Part shown: piece after piece, positions 14,649 to 20,865 of the stretch
Layout of the letters: every line of letters starts with the position of its first letter
How positions within the stretch are numbered: the stretch's first letter is position 1
Assembly: GCA_004283055.1 (NCBI GenBank)
Contig: SHLP01000027.1
Location: forward strand, 1-33,071
Direction: 5' to 3'
Source: Deltaproteobacteria bacterium
Lineage (GTDB): Bacteria; Myxococcota_A; Polyangia; Polyangiales; Houyiibacteriaceae
Length of the DNA stretch: 33,071 nucleotides
Made by a program: the position numbers and the translations under genes
Notes under the pieces: generated by a model
What the model was told of the DNA's origin: nothing
Databases searched by the model: none
What the model saw: only the letters and a program-made list of their open reading frames with translations

Positions 14649-15059
14649 GTGCGGTACTTGCTTAGTCATATTTGGGTGCTGGCGCTCCTAAGTTCGCCTC
14701 TGAGCGCGCGGGGGCAAGATGCGATCGGGGAGCCGAGCGAGGCCGCTTCAAGTCTAGAGTGGCATGAGTGGTCAGATCCCCGTTGGCTCTTGCAGGTCGA
14801 CCAACCTGTCGACCGCAAGCGCCCGACATGGCCAGCCGCGCCGCTATCCGAAGAGTCCTGGTTGCGGCTCGAGGTGGGTTTAGCGGGAATGCGAGTCATA
14901 CCGACCGAGCAACAGCGACGGCAACAGAAACCCAAGACAAAGAAACGAAGGAGGGGGCTGGGCCTCGGGATCGGCCTAGGTGTTGGTGTTGTTGCTCTCG
15001 GTCTTGCGATCGGGACCGTCGTCGCCCTGTCCAACTCCTTCGACGATGATTTGCCTTGA
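14649..15059 (+). CDS. Small exported protein, divergent paralogue of the gene at 14047
   Basis: I choose GTG 14649 rather than ATG 14643, because GGGAG (14638-14642) is 6 bp before the GTG but abuts the ATG, and because the N-terminus then aligns with its paralogue (VRYLLS against LRYLFG). The 136-residue product has a signal peptide ending SARGQD, a Trp-rich middle (EWHEWSDPRWLLQVDQP), then QQKPKTKKRRR directly before a Gly-rich span (GLGLGIGLGVGVVALGLAIGTVVAL) and an acidic tail (SNSFDDDLP). The middle parts of the paralogues have diverged strongly while both ends keep their pattern. Function unknown; membrane-tethered envelope protein is the simplest reading. Confidence 0.72.
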   Translation: MRYLLSHIWVLALLSSPLSARGQDAIGEPSEAASSLEWHEWSDPRWLLQVDQPVDRKRPTWPAAPLSEESWLRLEVGLAGMRVIPTEQQRRQQKPKTKKRRRGLGLGIGLGVGVVALGLAIGTVVALSNSFDDDLP

Positions 15060-15107
15060 GCTAAATCGGGGCGTCTGAGGTGCAGCCGTAGCCACGCACA
15101 TGCTGCG

Positions 15108-15211
15108 CGGTTTCCGGCCGACCGGTGAAGAGGGCAATCGTTCTCGGGCGCTGTGCGGACCATCGTCGCGTGACCTCTGCGCGAGCGAATCGGGCGAACA
15201 ATTACGTATGG
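15108..15211 (+). repeat. Duplicated promoter region, copy 2
   Basis: The partner of 12831-12934, identical at 78 of 104 positions with no gaps. Here it still precedes the START gene, so this is likely the original arrangement. Confidence 0.85.
15197..15209 (+). promoter_or_regulatory. Shared upstream element, copy D
   Basis: AACAATTACGTAT ends 77 bp upstream of the START-domain gene start at 15287, at the 3' edge of the duplicated promoter region. Confidence 0.65.
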
Positions 15212-15225
15212 ATCGGTTTGTCGTC

Positions 15226-15255
15226 GCGTGTTCTGGTTGGCGCAGACATGAGCGG
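15226..15255 (+). repeat. 30-bp direct repeat of 13737-13766
   Basis: This stretch of the START-gene leader is repeated at 13737-13766 with one A/G difference. It marks the left junction of the deletion in the truncated copy. Confidence 0.85.
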
Positions 15256-15286
15256 AGACGATTTCGCCATGAAGGAGGGTGAAAGC

Positions 15287-15715
15287 ATGCCCACGATAGA
15301 TAAGAGCATCGATATTGGCGCACCTGTTGAGAAGGTGTTCGCATACCTGTCGGACCCCAGGAACAGCCCCGAGTGGTTCGTAGGCATGACGGAGGTGACC
15401 GACGTGAGCGGCTCGGGTGTTGGCCAGCACAACCGCTGGACATACACCATGATCGGCATTCCGTTCCACGGAGACAGCAAGCTTACCGAGCACGTCCCAA
15501 ACCAGCGTTTGGTCTTCCAGCAAGAAGGGGGAATTACGAGCATCATGACGTTCACCTTTGCACCGCATGACAGCGGCACGAAGCTGGGCCTCGACATCGA
15601 CTACACCATTCCGGTTCCCGTCTTGGGAAAGCTGGCCGAGAAAGCCGTGTTCAAGCGCAACCAACGAGAAGCCCAGATGTCGATGGAAAACATCAAGGAA
15701 CGGTTGGAGGTTTAG
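15287..15715 (+). CDS. START/SRPBCC-domain protein
   Basis: The start is ATG 15287 with AAGGAGGG at 15272-15279. The 142-residue protein is a single helix-grip domain: IDIGAPVEKVFAYLSDPRNSPEWF opens it, GVGQHNRWTYTMIGIPFHGDSKLTEHVPNQRLVF forms the central sheet (positions ~45-78), and it ends in a long basic helix (KAVFKRNQREAQMSMENIKERLEV). The fold binds lipids, polyketides or other hydrophobic ligands in a cavity; polyketide cyclase/CoxG-like proteins have this size. No signal peptide is seen, so it is cytoplasmic, unlike most genes that share its upstream element. A truncated copy lies at 13737. Confidence 0.88.
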   Translation: MPTIDKSIDIGAPVEKVFAYLSDPRNSPEWFVGMTEVTDVSGSGVGQHNRWTYTMIGIPFHGDSKLTEHVPNQRLVFQQEGGITSIMTFTFAPHDSGTKLGLDIDYTIPVPVLGKLAEKAVFKRNQREAQMSMENIKERLEV

Positions 15716-15738
15716 GGGGTCGAGACCCAGCGGGTGCT

Positions 15739-15921
15739 TCAGCTCTCGGCGAGCTCCAACACGTCGCCCGGGGCTGTTCGCTCTTGTGCCTCGTTGAGCA
15801 ACCACATTTTCACGTTGTGCCGCGCAGCGGCGACATTGCTGTGCTCGATCACCACGATTGGCGCATCGTCCTTCAGCAGCGTCGAGCTTTCAGCGGTTTG
15901 TTTGATCCGGAACGTTGCCAT
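15739..15921 (-). CDS. Small hypothetical protein
   Basis: From ATG 15921 the frame encodes 60 residues: MATFRIKQTAESSTLLKDDA, a hydrophobic strand PIVVIEHS, then a helix with MWLLNEAQERTAPGDVLELA. The third-codon bias is G/C, as in a translated gene, and GGGCGAG precedes the ATG. An upstream in-frame ATG at 15960 would add 13 residues. It is convergent with the START gene (23 bp between stops). No family recognised; too short to be sure. Confidence 0.5.
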   Translation of the reverse strand: MATFRIKQTAESSTLLKDDAPIVVIEHSNVAAARHNVKMWLLNEAQERTAPGDVLELAES

Positions 15922-16051
15922 CTCGCCCGCGGGATTAGGGCTACTGTGAACGAGGAACAACCCCCAAGGGGCAAAGTGACGATCTGCGGAGGACTTTGTA
16001 GGCAGAAGCGCCAGCCAGGGCTAGGGTTGGCGTCCAAGGAGGAGAAGAGCA

Positions 16052-17047
16052 ATGAGCCTGGCCACTCGTTACATGGGACTCGATCTCGCGAATCCGGTGA
16101 TCGTGTCGAGCTCCGGCCTCACGGGGTCGGTCGAGGGGATCGTGCGCTGCGCCGAAGCCGGCGCCGGGGCCATCGTGGTGAAATCGCTCTACGAGGAGCA
16201 AATCCACGCTGAGGCCGAGGCGGTCCTCGAGCGCAGCCACTTGCCTACCGGCTATCCCGAAGGCCGTGACCATCTCGAGCTCTACAGCCGGGAGGAGGCC
16301 TTCGAGCGCTACCTCACTCTGATCCGCGAGGCGAAGGAGGCCGTCTCCATTCCGGTCATTGCCAGCGTGCACTGCGTCTCCGCTTCGGGCTGGACCGAAT
16401 ACACCCGACGCATCCAAGCGGCAGGCGCCGACGCGCTCGAGCTCAACGTTTTCGTGTTGCCGATGGACATCGAGCGCGAGCCGCGCGCCTACGAGAAGCT
16501 CTACCTCGACCTCGTGGAGGGCGTCCGTCAGAACGTCTCGGTCCCGCTGGCGCTCAAGATCGGACCTTATTTCTCGGGCCTCGCGCATACCGCCCTCGCG
16601 CTGAGCCGGCGAGTCGATGCGCTCGTGCTCTTCAATCGCTTTTATCGGCTCGACATCGACATCGAGGAGCTCCGCGTCGTGCCGGCCGAACCTTTCAGCG
16701 ACCCCCAGGAGTGCGTCATCCCCATGCGCTGGATCGCGATTCTCGCGGGGCAGATCGAATGCGACCTCGCCGCGACCACTGGGGTCCACGACGGCGCCGG
16801 CGTCGTCAAGCAACTCCTTGCCGGCGCTACGGCCGTTCAGGTCTGCTCCACCCTGTACCGACATCAGGACATCGGCTACGTCCGGACGATCCTCGACGAG
16901 GTCACCGACTGGATGGCGCGGCACGGATTCCGTCGCGTCGCCGACTTCCGAGGACTGCTCAGCCAGGCCAAAAATTCCGACCCCGAGGCCTTCGAGCGCG
17001 TCCAGTTCATGAGGGAGACGGCCGCTCGAGGGCTGATGTCCAGCTAA
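16052..17047 (+). CDS. Dihydroorotate dehydrogenase-like flavoprotein
   Basis: The start is ATG 16052 after AGGAGAAG. The 331-residue TIM-barrel protein opens MSLATRYMGLDLANPVIVSSSG, the class I dihydroorotate dehydrogenase beginning. It has the barrel strands IPVIASVHC, ADALELNVF, VPLALKIGPYF, and the phosphate-binding end DLAATTGVHDGAGVVKQLLAGATAVQVCSTLY. In true PyrD1 enzymes the fourth strand reads ELNxSCPN with the catalytic Cys; here it is ELNVFVLP, so the base is missing. It fits the 'dihydroorotate dehydrogenase-like' group of unknown reaction, not pyrimidine synthesis. FMN binding is likely from the fold. No redox partner gene lies beside it. Confidence 0.85.
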   Translation: MSLATRYMGLDLANPVIVSSSGLTGSVEGIVRCAEAGAGAIVVKSLYEEQIHAEAEAVLERSHLPTGYPEGRDHLELYSREEAFERYLTLIREAKEAVSIPVIASVHCVSASGWTEYTRRIQAAGADALELNVFVLPMDIEREPRAYEKLYLDLVEGVRQNVSVPLALKIGPYFSGLAHTALALSRRVDALVLFNRFYRLDIDIEELRVVPAEPFSDPQECVIPMRWIAILAGQIECDLAATTGVHDGAGVVKQLLAGATAVQVCSTLYRHQDIGYVRTILDEVTDWMARHGFRRVADFRGLLSQAKNSDPEAFERVQFMRETAARGLMSS

Positions 17048-17113
17048 CTCCACGGCAGGCGGGGTTCTTTCACGCAAGAAGAAATCTGAGGCGCTGCCGC
17101 CGAAGGGCTCCTT

Positions 17114-18508
17114 TCAGGGGGCGCTGTGTGCGTCTGCACGATTTTCCGGGTCGTCCACCCAAGCGCGAAGCGCTTGATAGACCTCTGGATGGTTTGCCAG
17201 CCGCAGGTGACTCACACCCCCGAGCACATGTCCTGAATGAAAGGGAATCCGTCGGGCCGGCTCGCGGTCGTGCCCTTTGGCGCTTGGCAATCGTACGAGC
17301 ATGTCCCCAATCACCTGACCGATTGGATGTTCGTGGTCCTTCGAGATGGTTGCCGCCACGAAGTAGTAGGCAACGTGCAGGAGCAGCGGGCGCGCCTCTT
17401 TGCTGTCTTGCAGCATTGCCTCTGGATGCTTGGTGCCCTCTGCATCCGTGATGTAGCCATACCGCAAATCCTTGATGCCCGAGCTGCGGGCGCCTAGGAG
17501 CTCCGAGATGACTTGCGTGGCCGCTGTCTCAAAACGCCGAAGCGTGCCGGTCGTCAGGTTGACTGCCTTTTCGAGGGGCGCGCCGTGATGAGGGGTTGCG
17601 ATGGAAACCACATGACGAAGCTTGGGAACCCAGGGTTGCCCGTGTAGCGCTCCATAGTGCGCAGCGCTTCGGGAGACCAGGCCGCCCATGCTGTGGCCGA
17701 TCAGCGCGATCTCATCGACCTCGACCGGGTAGGCGGAAAGCACCTCTGTCAGAAGGTCGGAAAGTGAGCGGCCGTTTTCCGCAACGCGAAGGCCGGTGTT
17801 GTAACGAACGTAGAGGGGGGTGTAACCGCAGTCCCGCTGGAGCTGACTTCCGAAGTTGACGGTGGGATCGCCGTAGTATTGCGTCGCACCGATGTTCCAC
17901 GTCCACTCCGTGCAGCCCAAGCCATGCACGAACACCGCCAGCCTGTTGGTGGGTTCTTCGAAGGTTGCAACAAACGCTTCCTCGGTTGTGGGAAGCGGCC
18001 GGCCCGCATGAAACAAATGCATCGTCGGCGCGAGCAAGCTGCCCTTGCGGCTGAGCCAGTCACCAAACAACCCATTTATGCTGGACTGGGCGTAATCGAC
18101 GACCCAGCTGAGACTGCCCACGGCCTCCGCGTTCATCGGCGTCGCGAGAGGCCGCATCTCGTCGCTGGCGACACCACCCTCGGCTTCAATGAGCTCGAAG
18201 CCAGACCCGAGCGCAGTGCGCGCCGCGCGATTCACGGTCCGAGTTGTCTCGTACACGCCGTGGGCGATCGACTGTTGAACGGCATTCACGGCACGCGCCG
18301 GTGTTGCGAGCGGCTCTATCGGCGCGAAACGCCGGACTGAGCGCTCCGCCGTCGCCCTGTGCGTCCTCTCGACGAGATTCGTCGTCTGTTCGACGGCGTC
18401 GCACACCAGGTCAACGAATCCTTTGAATCGATACATTTTCGAGAGGCAGCCTGAACCGAGCCCGGCCTCGCGGCACCCCGGCGGCATGGGGAGGTCTTCG
18501 TGCTTCAT
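17114..18508 (-). CDS. Alpha/beta-hydrolase (lipase/esterase-like)
   Basis: The 464-residue protein (ATG 18508; ATG 18436 is an alternative and neither has a clear ribosome site) has about 180 N-terminal residues without a known motif, then an alpha/beta-hydrolase domain. Visible are the oxyanion loop VFVHGLGCTEWTW (near 194), the nucleophile elbow ALIGHSMGGLVSRSA (Ser273), the turn IATPHHGAPLEKAVN, a probable acid in VIGDMLVRLPSA (Asp402), and His434 in GGVSHLRLANHPEVY. These features match lipase/PGAP1-like or polyhydroxyalkanoate-type esterases. No signal peptide is seen, so the enzyme is probably cytoplasmic. The N-terminal region, with amphipathic helices (VNAVQQSIAHGVYETTR), may be a lid or substrate-binding part. 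Substrate unknown. Confidence 0.88.
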   Translation of the reverse strand: MKHEDLPMPPGCREAGLGSGCLSKMYRFKGFVDLVCDAVEQTTNLVERTHRATAERSVRRFAPIEPLATPARAVNAVQQSIAHGVYETTRTVNRAARTALGSGFELIEAEGGVASDEMRPLATPMNAEAVGSLSWVVDYAQSSINGLFGDWLSRKGSLLAPTMHLFHAGRPLPTTEEAFVATFEEPTNRLAVFVHGLGCTEWTWNIGATQYYGDPTVNFGSQLQRDCGYTPLYVRYNTGLRVAENGRSLSDLLTEVLSAYPVEVDEIALIGHSMGGLVSRSAAHYGALHGQPWVPKLRHVVSIATPHHGAPLEKAVNLTTGTLRRFETAATQVISELLGARSSGIKDLRYGYITDAEGTKHPEAMLQDSKEARPLLLHVAYYFVAATISKDHEHPIGQVIGDMLVRLPSAKGHDREPARRIPFHSGHVLGGVSHLRLANHPEVYQALRAWVDDPENRADAHSAP

Positions 18509-18532
18509 GTTGGGGGTGCGGAGCTTGCCAGT

Positions 18533-18949
18533 TCAGGCACGCTCAAAGGGGTTGACCCACTCGATGTCCAGTGAATGGATGTCGGTGACGTTTCGAGTGG
18601 CGAGGACCAATCCGTGGACGTGGGCCGTCGCGGCGAGGAGGCCGTCGACGGTGGGAATGGGGGTTGGTGCGCTCAGCGTGCCCCAGGTGCGTGCGATGGA
18701 AAGGGTCACCGGCAAGATGCGGTCGTCGAATCGGGCGACGAGGGCAGAGAGCCAGCGGCGAAGGCGCGTGGCGGACTTTGGGTCCCGTTTGCGGATACGT
18801 TCGATGCCGCGTTCGATTTCGCCGATGACGAGTACGCTGAGATAGGCGTCGTCCTCGTCGAGGGTGTCGAACCAGGCCCGCACACCGACGTCGCATCGGC
18901 GGCCCTTGCGAAGCTCGGAGACGATGTTGGTGTCAAGCAGATAGGCCAT
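18533..18949 (-). CDS. vapC: PIN-domain ribonuclease toxin (VapC/FitB type)
   Basis: The start is ATG 18949, 17 bp inside the end of the antitoxin gene. The 138-residue PIN domain has the acidic set of Mg-dependent RNases: Asp6 in YLLDTNIVSEL, Glu44 in VLVIGEIERG, Asp102 in IPTVDGLLAATA, and Asp123 in LATRNVTDI. Length and order match VapC/FitB toxins, which cut tRNA or rRNA when freed from their antitoxin. All four acidic residues are present, so the toxin looks intact. The downstream flank holds the unrelated hydrolase, 24 bp away on the same strand. Confidence 0.92.
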   Translation of the reverse strand: MAYLLDTNIVSELRKGRRCDVGVRAWFDTLDEDDAYLSVLVIGEIERGIERIRKRDPKSATRLRRWLSALVARFDDRILPVTLSIARTWGTLSAPTPIPTVDGLLAATAHVHGLVLATRNVTDIHSLDIEWVNPFERA

Positions 18950-19169
18950 CGTCGCGGTCCAGGTCGCGGTCGACGGCGAAGTCGGCATCGGTGCCGACGT
19001 CGGGCATGGCGAGGAGCGCTTCTTTGAACGAGCGACCCGAACGACGAAGAAGCACCGCGCGAAGGATGGCCCGGTGCTCGGCCTCGGCGGACACGCCGTT
19101 TTTTGCGGCGCGGAGCTTTAGGGCACGGACGACGGCGTCTTCGAGCTCTCGGACGATGAGTTGGGCCAT
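18933..19169 (-). CDS. vapB: Antitoxin of the VapBC/FitAB module
   Basis: The 78-residue protein (ATG 19169) has an N-terminal ribbon-helix-helix of the FitA type: MAQLIVRELEDAVVRALKLR forms the ribbon and first helix, GVSAEAEHRAILRAVL the second. The acidic C-terminus (DADFAVDRDLDRDDGLSA) would fold onto the toxin. The frame overlaps the toxin start by 17 bp, so the two are translationally coupled. A perfect palindrome overlaps the promoter -10 just upstream, fitting the known autorepression by antitoxin-toxin complexes. No ribosome site is visible; the predicted leader is only about 10 nt. Confidence 0.9.
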   Translation of the reverse strand: MAQLIVRELEDAVVRALKLRAAKNGVSAEAEHRAILRAVLLRRSGRSFKEALLAMPDVGTDADFAVDRDLDRDDGLSA

Positions 19170-19176
19170 GGTGAAC

Positions 19177-19195
19177 TTGATATCAATGATATCAA
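19177..19195. promoter_or_regulatory. Operator palindrome of the toxin-antitoxin operon
   Basis: TTGATATCAATGATATCAA has perfect 9-bp arms around one central base. It covers the predicted -10 hexamer and ends 7 bp before the antitoxin start. Ribbon-helix-helix antitoxins bind such palindromes. Confidence 0.85.
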
Positions 19196-19213
19196 CTGGG
19201 CTGTCATTGTCAA
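19186..19213 (-). promoter_or_regulatory. Sigma-70-type promoter of the toxin-antitoxin operon
   Basis: On the minus strand TTGACA (plus 19208-19213) and TATCAT (plus 19186-19191) are 16 bp apart. The -35 is a perfect match and the -10 matches 4 of 6. Transcription would begin near 19179, ten bases before the antitoxin ATG. Confidence 0.7.
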
Positions 19214-19297
19214 TCGACACGCATGAGGGTTGTCGGCCGCAGCCTCTGGGAGTTGCGTGCTGGCTTCCACGCGGCTGTCGTCGCGCTCTCGCCGAGG

Positions 19298-20701
19298 TTA
19301 GTCGGCGGACGAAGTCTCCTTGGCGATGGACAGGAGCTCGTCGAAGCGGGTGCGGACACCGACGGTGATTTTTTCGGGGTCGGGGACGAGGCCGGCGTCG
19401 GTGATGACGCCGACGCTTACTTTGCCGTCGTAGCTGAAGATGCTGACGCCGAGGCCGAGGTGCCCCGCCTGTGGGACCCAGCCCATGATGTTTTCGATTT
19501 TGCTGCCGGCGATGTAGAGCGCCTGACCGGGGCCGCGGACGTTGGTGACGACCGCCGTGGCGCGCGAGCCGAAGATGCTGAGCCCCTGCTCTTCGACCTG
19601 CCGGGGCGTCACGCCAAAGATGTTGAGCAAGCTGTAGAAGGTGAACGCCTCGATCGACGCCTTGATGGCGTCCATTCGCTTCTTGGTCTCGTGAAGCCGC
19701 TCGATCGGGTCGGCGATGCGGAGCGGTAGCGACAGAAAAACCAGGCCAAAGGCGTTGCCGAGCTCGATGCCCCGTTCAGGCGGGCGGAGGTCGACCGGAA
19801 CCACGGCCCGAATCTCGAGATCGCTCACCTCGGCCCCGCGTTCGATCAGGTAGTCGCGGAGGGCGCCACCTAGCGCGGCGAGCATGACGTCGTTGACCTT
19901 GGAGCCCAGCGCTTTGGTGACGGTTTTGACGTCTGTTAGAGCAATGTTGTTGGACCAGGCGACGCGCTTTTGAACACCGAGAGGACCTTTGAACGGCGTC
20001 TCGGCGTCGGGCGACATCAGGAGGACGCGCCCCACGATGCTCGCCGCTTCGGCCGCAGCGCCCGCGCCCTCTACGATGCGTGAGGGGTGGCGCAGGCTTT
20101 CGCTGCCTTCGTGCGCCAACTGACGGATGGCCCTTCCGATGCTGCGCACGGGCTTGAAGGCGGTGGAAAGGAAATCATGCCGCTCCGGCGCTTCGGTGGC
20201 GGGCTCTTGCACTTCACCGACGGGCGCGTCTCGCGCCATGTCCATGAGGCGAAACAAAATTGCGTTCATCGCCGTGCCGTCGCCGATGCAGTGATGGAGA
20301 CGCAGGATCATCGCCGCACCGCCCTCGACGTTCTCGACGAGATGGATGTTCCAGAGCGGCTTGGAGAAATCGAGCGGCGTGCTGGCCAGATCGCTGATGA
20401 GGCGCTGCAGCTCCGTCATGTCGCCCGGCGCCGGAAGGGCCATGCGATGGATGTGCGCATCCAGATCGAAGTTCGGATCGGCCTCCCAGTGGGGCGTGCC
20501 TACGGGCAGCGCCGGCTCCACCACCCGCATCGTGAACCGATCGAGGCTGAGCAGACGGACCTCCACCGTCTTGCGAAAGCGTTCGAAGTCGAGCGGCTTG
20601 TCGAGCAGCGAAACGCCCGTGATCATCATCAGATTCGTCGGCTCTTCCATGTGCAGCCAGGCCGAATCGACGGGCGACATCTGTTTGGTTTGGGTCGTCA
20701 T
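19298..20701 (-). CDS. Wax ester synthase/diacylglycerol acyltransferase (WS/DGAT)
   Basis: I use ATG 20701 (467 residues); ATG 20716 would add five, and neither has a clear ribosome site. The N-terminus MSPVDSAWLHMEEPTNLM and FDLDAHIHRMALPAPGD are family signatures. The catalytic motif HHxxxDG is HHCIGDG (136-142), PLWNIHLVE precedes it, and KVNDVMLAALGGALRDYL and the TNVRGP motif follow in the C-terminal domain. The enzyme esterifies acyl-CoA to a fatty alcohol or diacylglycerol, making storage wax esters or triacylglycerol; it is known from actinobacteria, Acinetobacter and many environmental bacteria. It is a single gene here, divergent from the peptidoglycan-binding protein gene. Confidence 0.95.
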   Translation of the reverse strand: MTTQTKQMSPVDSAWLHMEEPTNLMMITGVSLLDKPLDFERFRKTVEVRLLSLDRFTMRVVEPALPVGTPHWEADPNFDLDAHIHRMALPAPGDMTELQRLISDLASTPLDFSKPLWNIHLVENVEGGAAMILRLHHCIGDGTAMNAILFRLMDMARDAPVGEVQEPATEAPERHDFLSTAFKPVRSIGRAIRQLAHEGSESLRHPSRIVEGAGAAAEAASIVGRVLLMSPDAETPFKGPLGVQKRVAWSNNIALTDVKTVTKALGSKVNDVMLAALGGALRDYLIERGAEVSDLEIRAVVPVDLRPPERGIELGNAFGLVFLSLPLRIADPIERLHETKKRMDAIKASIEAFTFYSLLNIFGVTPRQVEEQGLSIFGSRATAVVTNVRGPGQALYIAGSKIENIMGWVPQAGHLGLGVSIFSYDGKVSVGVITDAGLVPDPEKITVGVRTRFDELLSIAKETSSAD

Positions 20702-20865
20702 GGGGGGTACTTTCATTCAGGCGGGCGGTCGGCGTCAACCGGTCACCGCAGGCTCGCCCGCGAGGGTACCGCCTAGTTCGGTCATGACCGGGAAGCTGCG
20801 CAACTGAAAACCGGGCTGTGATTCTTTCGGGTTTTGAATAGAATGGCGCTTCTCCTGGAGGCCCT

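Noticed and set aside
20251-20263. CAAAATTGCGTTC as a further copy of the shared upstream element
   Set aside because: It lies inside the WS/DGAT gene and ends in TTC rather than TAT.
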